From Petrosia ficiformis (taxonomy: Eukaryota > Porifera > Demospongiae > Haplosclerida > Petrosiidae): 64,000 nucleotides of DNA. Below are positions 48,901 to 60,800 of the stretch, piece by piece. The first letter of the stretch is position 1; every line of letters starts with the position of its first letter. The stretch covers positions 4,836,905 through 4,900,904 of the forward strand of contig OX345649.1 of NCBI GenBank assembly GCA_947044365.1, in the 5' to 3' direction. The position numbers and the translations under genes were made by a program. The notes beneath the pieces were generated by a model. The model saw only the letters and a list, made by a program, of their open reading frames with translations. It searched no databases and had not been told where the DNA came from.

Positions 48901-51744
48901 TGTGTTCAACATTGAGTGATTCGACTCCATGTGTGACCTCCAGAACTGCTTCGAAAATTAATCTTGACTTAGATTCTTCCACTCCAATGCCTGCAAATTT
49001 TATCGATTCACTGCTAGCATCACCAACCCTATATTCCACTCAGCAGTTGATGTCTCAAAGCACTTCTCCAATGCTCACCAATAACCAAGGCACTCTGGAG
49101 AGCAAAGTTCTTCTCTTACTATCTCGGTTATCTCATCTTCATGACTGTCAGCCTATTTTAGCCAGTTCTGAAATTCTACCCGCCATTTTAGATTATTTTT
49201 TCACTGCTGGTCCAAGTAATGCTCACTGTTTTAAAGTGCTGAGTCGGGTATTCTCAAATCCACATTGTTTTCAAGATTGTCTGATGAATCATGCACCTTC
49301 TTTAGTTTTTAACCATATGCAAGATAATCCAACTTCCGCTCAGACATTAACAACCGAACCATCTGTAGTTGTTTCTCCCATATCACCAAAATTACCACCC
49401 TGTCCGCTTAATTTCTCACAAGATGTATGCCACCAGCTGTTTAATACTTTATGTCATGTTGCTGAGTCTCCATATGGTCAGGGAGTGATTGCACATATGC
49501 TTTTGAGAGGTGATAGCAAGGAGATGACAGCTGGTTGTTTAGCATTAACACTGTTACAAAGGTAAGTGTATTCATAGGTTATTTTCAGGGTTTCATATGG
49601 ACAGCACCCCACACCCTAGATTTCAGACATTCTGGTGCCCTAGAAGGACAAAATTTTTTAAATTTCCTTGAGGAGCATATCCCCATACAGTCTCGCGTGG
49701 CCGACGATTGTGTTACAAGATGAGACCATCTGGAAACTCTCATCACAAAACTGTGGCAAACTATCACGTGACAGAATCAGGTTATTAACTGATTAATTTA
49801 CAAATACAGTGGAACCTCTTTATAAAGGACACCTTGGGACTAGTGGAAGTGTCCTTTAAATAGAGATGTCCTTTATTTAGAGGTCATTTAATACGCAAAT
49901 GTATTGTATTGGGATAAGAACGATGACCTTAGTATGGAGGTGTCCTTATTTCAGAGTGTCCTTTAACAGAGGTTCTACTGTAATTATCAAGTAATGGATA
50001 GAGCAGAGCAGTGATGTCTGTTGATATGTTCCTTTGATACTGGGTCTATGACAGAGTACAACTCAATTTGGCCTGGTGACTATCCTCGGAGTCATTGTCA
50101 ACAAAGTTTGAAACGGAAACTCTGAACAAGTATGATTTGATCTTATTTTATCAGTGATAACTATAATTATGTAGCTGCTTTTTACTATTGTTGCCAGTCT
50201 TTGGTGTTTCTTCAGAAATATTTTCCTAATATCACATTGTTGCCATCGTTTGTCGTGACGAAGCGTGATTTATATTGATTTTGATTGGCCCAGATTCATG
50301 CAGAAGCCACAGTTTTGTGATGAGAGTTTCCAGACGGTCCCGTCTTGTAACGGGGTCGTCGGCCCCACGAGACTAATCCCCATACACCCTACCTAAGAGC
50401 AACTGTTCCCATGACAATTCTGTATAAAATCCCTGATTTGTGTATATTATTATTTGTTATCACAGCATACTGTGCACTAATTGAATATCAAATGATGATT
50501 TATTTTGCTATCGTGTATTGTAATGTATGACTGTTTGTTGTCCGGTCAGTGAATGGTGGTTCTTTTAATATCATGTCAACAAATAATTATACCATTTCTC
50601 TTGTCTGCTCTTGTACAGGTCAAATATTGTTTGTCACAAAATGCTACTCGGTTACAATGGATTACACAACCTTTTACTACTATCAGAAGGTAGAGACATA
50701 ACTCCAGCAAACAAAGATGATACTATGAATATTTGCAGTACTTGTAATACAGTTGATGAGGCAGAAATAGAGAGCAAAAAACCAAATAATGATTGTTATG
50801 ATAGCTTCGATGACACTGCCCAGAACAAGGCAATTGTTGCCCTTCTTCATCTTGCCTTCCACTATTATAACTATCCTCCTAGGAAGAGAAGACATAGCTA
50901 CACACATGTAGAAGATGCATATGTACCTTGCACTGCATTTCCCCTACCACGATCAAAACACCAACGGCAAGAGAACACTCGAAGTATTAGTTGTGTTGCT
51001 GAAATACAACTTCCAATAGATACAAAAGACAATCATCCATCAATTCCTGTGTGTATGTATAGAGATTCAGACCACTGTCCTTTTGACCTCATAATACAAG
51101 TGAACAATGGTGACGATGAGATTGGAATTTTTCCGGTCCACCGTGCTATGCTTGTAGAGTCTTCAGAAGTATTTGCTGTGATGTTAGAGGGCATGTATCA
51201 GGAATCATTATCAAATGTCATTCAATTGTATCAAGTTCTTCCATCTGTTTTTAATTCATATCTACATCACGTATACGGTTGTAGTTGGGAATGCAGTGAA
51301 ATGACTCATGAACATAATAGTAGTAGTTGGAAGAAACCACTTAATAAATCTAGCAATGGTGAAGGAACTGACAGTAAAATAAAGCAGAATCCATCCTTTA
51401 TGGGGAACACGCTAGAGGAAATCACAGGTCCCATACCTTGCAGCAAGGACAAAGAGCTGACTGTTCATTATCTTCAACTATTAGAATGTGCTGACAGATT
51501 TTACCTCCCTTCATTAGTAAAGCGCTGTGAGGAATCTTTAAACGTACATCTCAATGAAGATAATTTGGTACCATTGTTTTTATTCTCACAGATACATCAG
51601 AGTCACCAGTTAGCAAAGAAATGTATTATTTGCCTGCTTTCAGTGAGAAACGTTACCAAACAGTGTAATATTTTCAAAGAATTGCTTCAATCGGATGACG
51701 GAGCTGAATGTTTAAGCATGATTAAGGAAATATTTTATGTATGA
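45908..51744 (+). CDS. ARMC5: ARMC5, armadillo-repeat and BTB protein (CUL3 adaptor)
   Basis: Four exons, 45908-46270, 46865-46892 (28 bp), 47596-49561 and 50619-51744; phases 0, 1, 2; 1160 residues (human ARMC5 about 935). The N-terminal half is armadillo-type helices, with family words NPASASAFLHHGGVHSLLQL, SRTIGNLA, AGGIEVLVAFL and MRDSNGLQILIDLLLDD. Residues about 350-570 are a Ser/Thr/Pro-rich linker. A second helical block follows (SPYGQGVIAHMLLRGDSKEM, resembling SPFGVGALTHLLLSGSPED of human ARMC5). A BTB domain starts near residue 940 (DLIIQVNNGDD, then VHRAMLVESSEVFAVMLEGM), followed by a BACK-like tail. In vertebrates ARMC5 is a CUL3 substrate adaptor controlling RNA polymerase II subunit turnover; conservation of that role is inferred. 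The ATG was chosen over an upstream in-frame TTG. FBXW8 starts 110 bp downstream. Confidence 0.93.
49689..50375. mobile_element. Foldback/Mutator-like element with 10-bp target-site duplication
   Basis: Inverted arms of about 70 bp: AGTCTCGCGTGGCCGACGA to CTCATCACAAAACTGTGGC on the left (49689-49762) and the reverse complement on the right (50307-50374). Both sides are flanked by ATCCCCATAC (49679-49688 and 50376-50385). Long inverted ends with a 9-10-bp duplication are typical of Mutator-like elements. A family R4 copy sits inside at 49809-49981. It lies in ARMC5 intron 3 and has no transposase frame. Confidence 0.88.
49809..49981 (+). repeat. Family R4 copy, nested in the Mutator-like element
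   Basis: It starts CAGTGGAACCTCTTTATAAA and ends GAGGTTCTACTGTAA, an inverted repeat. The interior alternates GTGTCCTTTA and AAGGACAC words. Other, older copies lie at about 8240-8450, 19425-19615 and 37560-37895. Confidence 0.75.
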
Positions 51745-51854
51745 TTAGTAATTGCACAATTTCAATGTAGAACAAATTATAATAATAACATCAATGAGGT
51801 CCCCAATCAATTTGCAAAACAGTGGAGTAGGTTGTTCTACAGCTCCACCCACTT

Positions 51855-54800
51855 ATGGAGCTCACCAAATTTTTGGAAGATTGGAAGAGTGAACTAAAGG
51901 ATAAAGAAAGAAGTGATCTATCTAAGAGTTCTCCGTTGATCTACACTGGTAGTACTAAGAGAGATCACCCACCATTAGATGAAGATGAAGTAGAATATAC
52001 AGAGAAGCAACCATGTTTATATGAAGAGAGACAACCTGTACCAACTATTGGAGGACCTGGGTTGTTTCTTCTTCCAGGAGGTTCAATACATTTGCAAATG
52101 AATCCAGATGGAACATCAACTTCATATACAAAAGAAACCAGACATATTACACCTGTTTCACAAGCCAGTCGCAGTGAGACCATATATAACAAAGACGGTA
52201 CAGAGATGCGAAAGGAAGGCTCTGTTGATCTCTATGCCAATATAATGAAGGATAAGGGTGAGAAAGGACGACTAGTTGATCAATTGATATCTGATCTGGT
52301 GAGTTCATCATATTTTGGAAACTAAATTCAAATACTTTCATTAACTGGACTTTAGAACGAGATAGTCAGTATTCCATTTTTTGATATCCAACTGCCCAGA
52401 GAAATTGCACTCATCATCTTCAGTTTTCTTGATATGAAGGATTTGTGTAATTGTGCTATGGTATAAGTATATATAAGTATAATAATGCATATAATACTAT
52501 GTATGTATATAATTATACTATGTATGTATATATGTATAATTTACACAGTATTGACATATGTTATATATAATACATGTACATTGTTTGTGTGTATGTATAT
52601 TGTATGTACAGTGTATGTTGTATATAATTATAATAATATTATATAATGTATGAATGAACAGCGTTTGTTTGTTTGTTTGTATGCTTTGGTACGAAGGTTT
52701 GACTTTAATTTTGTTATACTTTTTATTATTTTTATAACAACATGAATATACTTTGGAGCGGAAGGTCCCTTGTTATCCTTTTCTGTAGCACACCCATGTG
52801 CAATTTTAACCAGACACTAGAACTTCCTCAGACTCACCCCTACAAGGCTTGCATTTCGCGATTTCATATATTGTAATGTATCTGTAGTATATATGTACTA
52901 GTGTTGTTTTAGTATGACAACGATGACCACTTTTAGTTATAGTTATAGTATGTCTAGTTTATCACAATTTTAGTTAGAGTTATAGTTAAATAACTAAAAC
53001 AACACCAGCATCTACATTCACTACACACAGTTACTGTAGCTTTGCTTTTGTGGAAATATATTAATTATAGAGATATAAAAATTAATATATTTATTTATCA
53101 ATTTGTGTATATCCATAGGTAAGTAGAAGTTGGTATGTATTAGCTGAAGACAATACTCTATGGATTAATATATGTCACTCTATGGGTTATGATACCAGCT
53201 CATGGTAATACATGTAGTTATTATTATTATTATTATTATTATTTATTATTAATTATATGTTTTTAGCTTAGATAGTGTAATGAACTGGAAAAATGTCGTG
53301 AAAGAACTTGTGTTACGCAAAAGAAGAGTACAACAAAACTGGATGGTGAATGATTGTGTTTAATAATTATTATAGAGTATACATAATATATACATTATAA
53401 TTATCATATATATGTATATTATATAGTATGCTAATAGGTCCTATATACAAAATATAGGACCTGATTGTTGTGTCCAAGGATGTGATATAGCCCGAGCCTG
53501 CGAGGGCTATATCACATCCGAGGACACAAAACGAGGGTCCTATATTCAGTATATAGGACCTATTAGCATACTATATACAATATATTGTATGATGGTGACA
53601 TCTCCAAATATAGACCTGTTGTGGGTCCTATATACAGAATATAGACCTAGCCACATCAAAGGGATGATGTCATCATCATACTATATGTAATATATATAGT
53701 ATGATAACAGGTCCTATATACAAAATATAGGGCCTGAGTTTTGTGTCCGAGGATGTGATATAGCCTGAGCCTGCGAGGGCTATATCACATCCGAGGACAC
53801 AAAACGAGAATCCTATATACAGTATATAGGACCTATTAACATACTATATACAATATATTGTATGATAGTGACATCTCCTGCATAGTGTGCACATAGAAGG
53901 TCTATATGAACTCACCACATCGAAGGGATGATGTCACCATCATACTATATGTATATATATATATATATAGCATGCTACCATGGCAACCGTTTGATGTGGT
54001 TAGGTCTTATATTTTTGTATATAGACCTGTGAATCTTTAATCTATCAGCATACAATATATTGTATATAGTACACTTACAGTTCTTATATAAAACAATATA
54101 AAACCTTGGTTTAGTGTCCTCGGATGTGATATAGCCCTCGCAGGCTCGGGCTATATCACATCCTTGGACACTAAACCTCGGGTCTATATTTTTGTATATA
54201 AGACCTGTAAGTGTACTATATATATTACATATATATATATGTATATAATTATATATATAATATAATTATGCAATTATATGTAGTATAATACTACCATGGC
54301 AACTGTTTGATGTGATTCGATTGTTAAATCATATAAACCGTGTTTAGTGCCAGGTATACCACCAGCTGGTGTTCAGAGGTTTATGTGGCACTACAGGCCC
54401 CTTAGGTTATGTCCACATAAGCCTTCTCCCTGGCAGGTGGGCATATACTCTATACCTCCTAACCATGGTATAATGTATGTAATTATGTATTACTGTACTA
54501 TAGTATTTCTAACATACAAACTCATTTTCCTTATCAAGGAGAGAATGTGTGGCATATCTGATCATCAACCAGATCATGCTGGAAGCCTGTGTTGTGCTAC
54601 TTACTATAATGGACAGATTTTAATGTGGTATGTAACTATGGAAACGTCTTTAGATAGACCAAAACATTGTTGCATACATAAATACATGTATATGTATGTA
54701 ATCAAGGCACACTCTAGTGTTGTTGACTTTACACAGTACATAAATTCAATTTGTCTTATATAATTGTTGCTATGGTGATGCATAGTTTTTAAATTTGAGC

Positions 54801-57800
54801 TTCCATTTATAGTTATAGTTATGGAGAAAGTCACTTATGGTCTCTTGGTGGTAGTTACAAGGAGATTCCTGTTAAATTAAAACAACCCACATTACATCAC
54901 ATGCCAAATGCTGTTGCTATAGTAGATGATGTAGCTGCTGTTGGCAACAATGATGGTATGATAGTACACTGATTAGTCGCATTGTATATACATATAATTA
55001 TATATATATTATATATATCTCTTATTTATTATTCTCTTTCACCAGTTAATATATATCATGATAATACCAATGTTTCGGCTATTTTAATCAATAGCCTTCA
55101 TCAGGGTATAATGCAAAAAATACAAACTACAGACAGTTTAAATAGATTATTTCTGACAATGATGGATAACATGATGGATAGCTGGAGTGGTGTGATGATT
55201 AATTCTGACAATGACAGTATGGCTGGGGTAGGTTTCCACTATCTCTATTCAATACATTTGGAACCTGGTGGATATACCATGATTCAAAGATGCATTGCTG
55301 GAACCATCATTGATATTGATGGAGAATAGTAGCATCTCCCCAGGCTATGTGATGGTGAGAAGTTCAAGCATGCTCGGCTAGGGCACTGGAATCACAGTCA
55401 CCTGTGATCACTGACCGATGGTGTTCCTTCATCCTGCAGTCCAAGGTTCTGAGAGTCTGTCTGATGTAAGATTTATCACAGTCCTTACAGGGAATTCTAT
55501 AAACCACCTCAGACTTATGTGACATGGGAATGGGATCCTTTGGGTGAGACAAAATTTGTCTGAGGGATCTAGTAGGAGTAAAGAAGATGCTACTATTCTT
55601 CATCAACATCAACGATGGTTCCAGCAATGCATCCTTGAGTCATGGTATATCCACCAGGTTCCAAATCTATTGAATAGAGATAGTGGAAACCTACCCCAGC
55701 CATACTGGCAGTTAACTGTCTTTTGTCATTGTCAATCAATCATCACACCACTCCAGCTATCCATCATGTTATCTATCATTGTCAGAGATAATCTATTTAA
55801 ACTGTCTGTTGTTTGTATTTTTTGCCTTATACCCTGATGAAGGCTATTGATTAAAATAGCCGAAACGTTGGTATTATCATAATATATATTAACTGGTGAA
55901 AGAGAATAATAAATAAGAGATATGAATAATCCCAGCTATCAAGGTCTATATATATTATATATATATTATTATATATACAGTATATAATAACGTACCTATG
56001 AGTGCTATATCAAATTTATGATCACCAAGCCTGAGGGCCATAGGCCTAAGGGCAAGGATGTGGCAGCAATGATGGTATGATAATACACTGTTTAGCCTGT
56101 TCTAGGCATCGTATATACGTATATATATATATGTAATATATTATCAGTGTATAATAACACACCTACGAGTGCTATATCTGATTTATAATCACCAAGCCTG
56201 AGGGGCCATAAGCCTAATGGCAAGGATGTGGCTGCTGTTGGCAGCAATTATGGTATGATAATACACTGTTTAGTCTGTTCTAGGCATTGTATATATATAT
56301 ATGTATCAGTGTATAATAACACACCTACGAGTGCTATATCAGATTTAGGGCAATAGGCCTGAGGGCAAGGATGTGGCTGCTGTTGGCAGCAATGATGATA
56401 CGATAATACACTGTTTAGTCTGTTCTAGGCATTGTATATACGTACATAGGGTAAAGTGATTATAAATCTGTTATAGCATGAATAGACATGTTACAATGAT
56501 TATATCGCAAACTATTGTAGCTGTGTGTAGCTTCTCCTAATGTTTAGTTTAGAGTTTGGACCAGGTGAGTGTTGTAGTCTTGTAGTTTGAGTCGCTGTAG
56601 TCGATGGCAGGTTTTATATCTGATTATAAAACCTGTGGTTACTTTGAAGTTTTGCCATATCGAGTATATATAATTACATATATACATATACATGTATGCA
56701 GTGTTTCCCCTAAAGGGTGGTAACATGGCACTCCCCCACCCTTTAGTATTGCTCTCTCGTTTAATTTTGAAGTTTATGCTGAAAGACACTGTTTTATAAC
56801 ACTGATTGAACATCGTTGACCAAATGTAATGCACTCCCCTGCCCTTAATATTTATCCTGGGGGAAACACTGATATATGTATAATATAGTGTTCACATTAT
56901 GCATGATAGTGTGTATTTAGCAGAAAGATTACTCTGTGGTTTTAATCCTGACACATCCAAACACACAACTGTCTTGACGTACTTGTTATTCTACTCATAA
57001 TGAATGTTTTAATACTTCAATCAAACATGTTTTTAACTTTTTATTAATGCTAATCATCTATTTAGGCATTCAGCTAAATTCAGTTGAATTATTTTTTTCC
57101 AAAAAAGAAGGGCAAATATCTACCTACATGCGAATGTTTAAACCACATTTTCTCTGTCTTCCTGCGTAAAATGATTGGATTACAGTAATTTATTGTTATT
57201 ATTATTAATGTATTTCACTCTACAGGATCATTGAATATCTTTGATTTAAATCATTATCAACAGATATACACCCACACGGTTCCATTGCCGATAAATCATG
57301 TTGCTATGACAACTAATGATACCCACCATTCAATTGCTCTAGTTTCCGGTAAGTTGTATAATATTATATATATAGTATATATTGGGGCCTGTGGAAAGCA
57401 ATCATAGGAATGATCCTATGGGCTATAGTAATATAATGTATTTACTTTTCTCCATTCTCTTGTTCGTCGAAAGGTGAGTTATCTGCTTACTCAAATATCA
57501 TGGTACTAATGAATTTAAATGACGATCTCACTGAATGGAAGTGTGTGAATATGGATCTACCAGGATCTGCACAACTAAGAAATTTTGAGGTTTCAATTTT
57601 AGCCTGTATTCATTTCAGTGTATGACAAAATTGTGTTCATTTTAGTGTATGACTATACTAATAACCACCATTTAGTTATGGCAAATGGTTATGAGTGGCA
57701 AAGGAACATCCATCCAATTGTGTAGTTTAATTTTATTTTTTATTCTAAAATCATACCATATTAAGACTAGAATTGGGATATTGTAGTATCGTGATATTCC

Positions 57801-60800
57801 TTCCATGACATCATGTTGTCATAGTTTCTTGATTATCAATATATTGTAGCTTCATCATTATCACACAGTATGTATACGTAAATACTTGGAGAAATATACG
57901 ATTTTGGTCTTACACAAATCTTGTGTGTACAGAAGTTGATTTGAAAAGCTCTGAGGTGACAAAGCGTGGTATACTGAATATTTTTCTTGATGATATAGAA
58001 AATCGTGATAATTTTTTACCATGATAATCATAATGTATTTCTCATTGTCACCTATCCCTATTGAGAAGTTCACATGGGCATGCAAAAGATCTATTATACT
58101 CGCTTATATAGCTGAAACAGTTAGACAGTGTGGTAACTCTGAAAGTGATACAGCTGGACATTCCTTGCAGCTTCATCGCTCATAATTATTCTTATTATAA
58201 ATACTGGAAAAGACACTCAGTACATGTACAATATCAATAACTGTCCTGCCACAGCTGTTGTCTACTATGGCAAATCAAGTAACAAGTGTTTCATTATTAT
58301 TAGTTCTTTCTTGCAGGGCTTGAAGGGATATCTTGTTATCTGATATTCATTGATCTGTTTCTTTTTATCTGGAACTCGGTTTAATCTCTGCACATGAACC
58401 AAATAAATGCATGGATTAAAATTGGCGGTGGATAATTTTCTTGTTCCTGTTTTCATCAGCGTTTTAGGTTTTTAGAGTACAGAACGGACCAATTGTGCTC
58501 TTGTAAGCATATACCTAACCGAGCTGATATCTGGATACTAAAAGACAAGATATGAAGACAGGATATCCATCCCAGCCTCAATTTTATTGGTCATTTAAAT
58601 CTGTCATTTGTGTTATGTTCGCACTCTAATTCATTTGTATACACATTGTATATATAGGTGAAACAAATTTCACTGATTCCTACCACCCGGGAAGATCCAG
58701 CCAATCAGATTCAAGTGTTATATTCAACTAATACAAGTTTGTCATTACAAGTATGTTCACGATCATACACATATGTATATATACAGACACACACTATTTA
58801 ATGTTTACCTTCTCTTATATACACAGTCTCCTACTGAACCTTATCGTAATGCTTTTCATATATTAGCAGCTGCTGGTGACACTAGTGTTTGTTGTGTGAA
58901 CTGTTTCACACATTCTGATAATTTAATAGCTTGTGGAATATTTGAGTGTGGATGGAATGAGGTAATTCAATACCATTAATTGACTTAACTTATTATCCCT
59001 CCCATCCTCGATTTCCTCTCTCTGCCTCTCTCTCTGTCTGTTTGTCTCTGTCTCTCTCTCTAGCTACGTCTTTATGACCTACCCAATGGTATTCATAAGC
59101 GAAGTTTCAAAGGTCATTATGGAAAAATCAACTGTGTGGAATTTGATAATAATAGTTTAGGAAGGAGGACTCAGTTTGTGTCTGGGAGTGAGGATAAAAG
59201 GTACTATAGATGCATTCACTATAGGAGAGACACTGAATGACTTCATTGAATTTAATTACAGAGTGATTGTTCATGATTATCGAGATTCACAACCAGTTAT
59301 GAGATTAAGTGGAGGACATACAGATGCTGTGTTATGTGTACAAATGGACGACTGGAAAGTAGTTAGTGGAAGGTACACACACATACATCTACATGTACAC
59401 AAAGGTACATACATGTACATGTAAACAAAGGTACATGTACATGTAAACAAAGGTACATGTACATACATGTACATGTAAAAAATGCATACATGTGCAAAAT
59501 ATCAGTTGCTACAATCAGAAATTTATTTTGATTACACACACACATACCCAAAAATGTAAAATCGAATATACATAATTATATGCGGAATATTATATTTCAT
59601 AGTTATACACTCACTATAGTTGAGATAGAATATGAATATAGTTATATAAAGGCCATTCATGTTCACCATGACTGCAGAACAATGTTCAAATTTTAGTTTG
59701 GAATTACCAACAATCTTTTCCTGCATCATTTTACATATAATTATCCCTCCCACTCTTTCTTGTGTATATCAAATTTCAATCATTATTGAGTTACTGTATA
59801 TTAACCTTATAAAGTCGTCACATCCTAATTTTCATCATGAAATTATGAACAGACTTTAAATATAATTACGTATGTATTATACATACTCACTATAGTCGAG
59901 ATGGTACGGTAATATTTTGGGATTTAAGAAAAGGGCACGAGTTATGGAATATACAAGAAAGGTATGTTAAAAATAAAAATATTTCATCTTTATGAAGAAA
60001 AGCAATGTTTAATAATCGTAGCATGGTATAACCACGAAGCCAAAACATCCACCCTGTGTAACCAAATAACTTAATAAGAAATTGTTAGCTTCACAGAGAA
60101 GAGTGTCGACTTATCTATTGAAAATTATACAGAAATTTATTGGATGTTGACGAGTTATGTATATAAAATGATAGTTTATTTGTTACTGAAATGTAAACAC
60201 TAAATTCTATGAATAAGGCTGAAAGAGGAAAGTGAAAAATGCTGACAGTCACTAGGAATAGAATCCAGGGGCACTGACTTTCAGCCACCAGTGCTATCAC
60301 CACTGAACTACATCAACCAGACAATCATCAGCACTTCATAATCCTCTATATACTGCACAAGTGGTACTGAATGCTTCAGTTGCACACCAGGCATGTATGT
60401 GTCATCAGAACCTCATTAGGAGTTGACTGGAAACATTACTACATCAGGAGTAAAGCCATACAAGTGGTTGTACCAATATGCTATGCTTATCTTGCCTCAC
60501 ATTGAAAATAAATGCATTTTGTATTTTCACTTCACTGTTGATCACTTTCGTATGTTGTAATAGATGTCCTGTGTGTCTGTACATTACTACTTGATAACAG
60601 CATATACCATCAATGAAATTCCAACGTGATCTGGATGCATTACACATTATGTTAATGTATAATTGATCTTTTTTTTCTAACAGACATCCTGTATCTCTGT
60701 GCGTTATTAATGATCACCACTTGATAACAGCACACGTACCATCAGTGAAAGTTCTACATGATCCTAATGCAGATACATTGTACATAAGGTACATGTATGT

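Larger units (their letters stand above)
55015..55924 (-). mobile_element. Penelope-like retroelement, 5'-truncated, with inverted arms
   Basis: A left arm (55015-55340) and a right arm (about 55585-55924) are inverted repeats of about 330 bp, outer words ATCTCTTATTTATTATTCTC / GAGAATAATAAATAAGAGAT. Between and partly inside them, minus-strand frame 55627-55364 encodes a GIY-YIG-type endonuclease fragment: a linker ending RSLRQILSHPKDPIP, then VVYRIPCKDCDKSYIRQTLR and TLDCRMKEHHRSV, then SSALAEHA and a stop. This is the C-terminal domain of Penelope-like elements, with the CxxC typical of them. YIG reads YIR, and the frame stops before the last conserved residues. No reverse transcriptase remains. 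It is located in FBXW8 intron 6. Confidence 0.85.

Noticed and set aside
54348..54437. Extra FBXW8 exon with an acceptor at 54346-54347
   Set aside because: It is open in frame, but its peptide has no WD40 or F-box similarity, and exon 53345 joins 54539 in phase without it.
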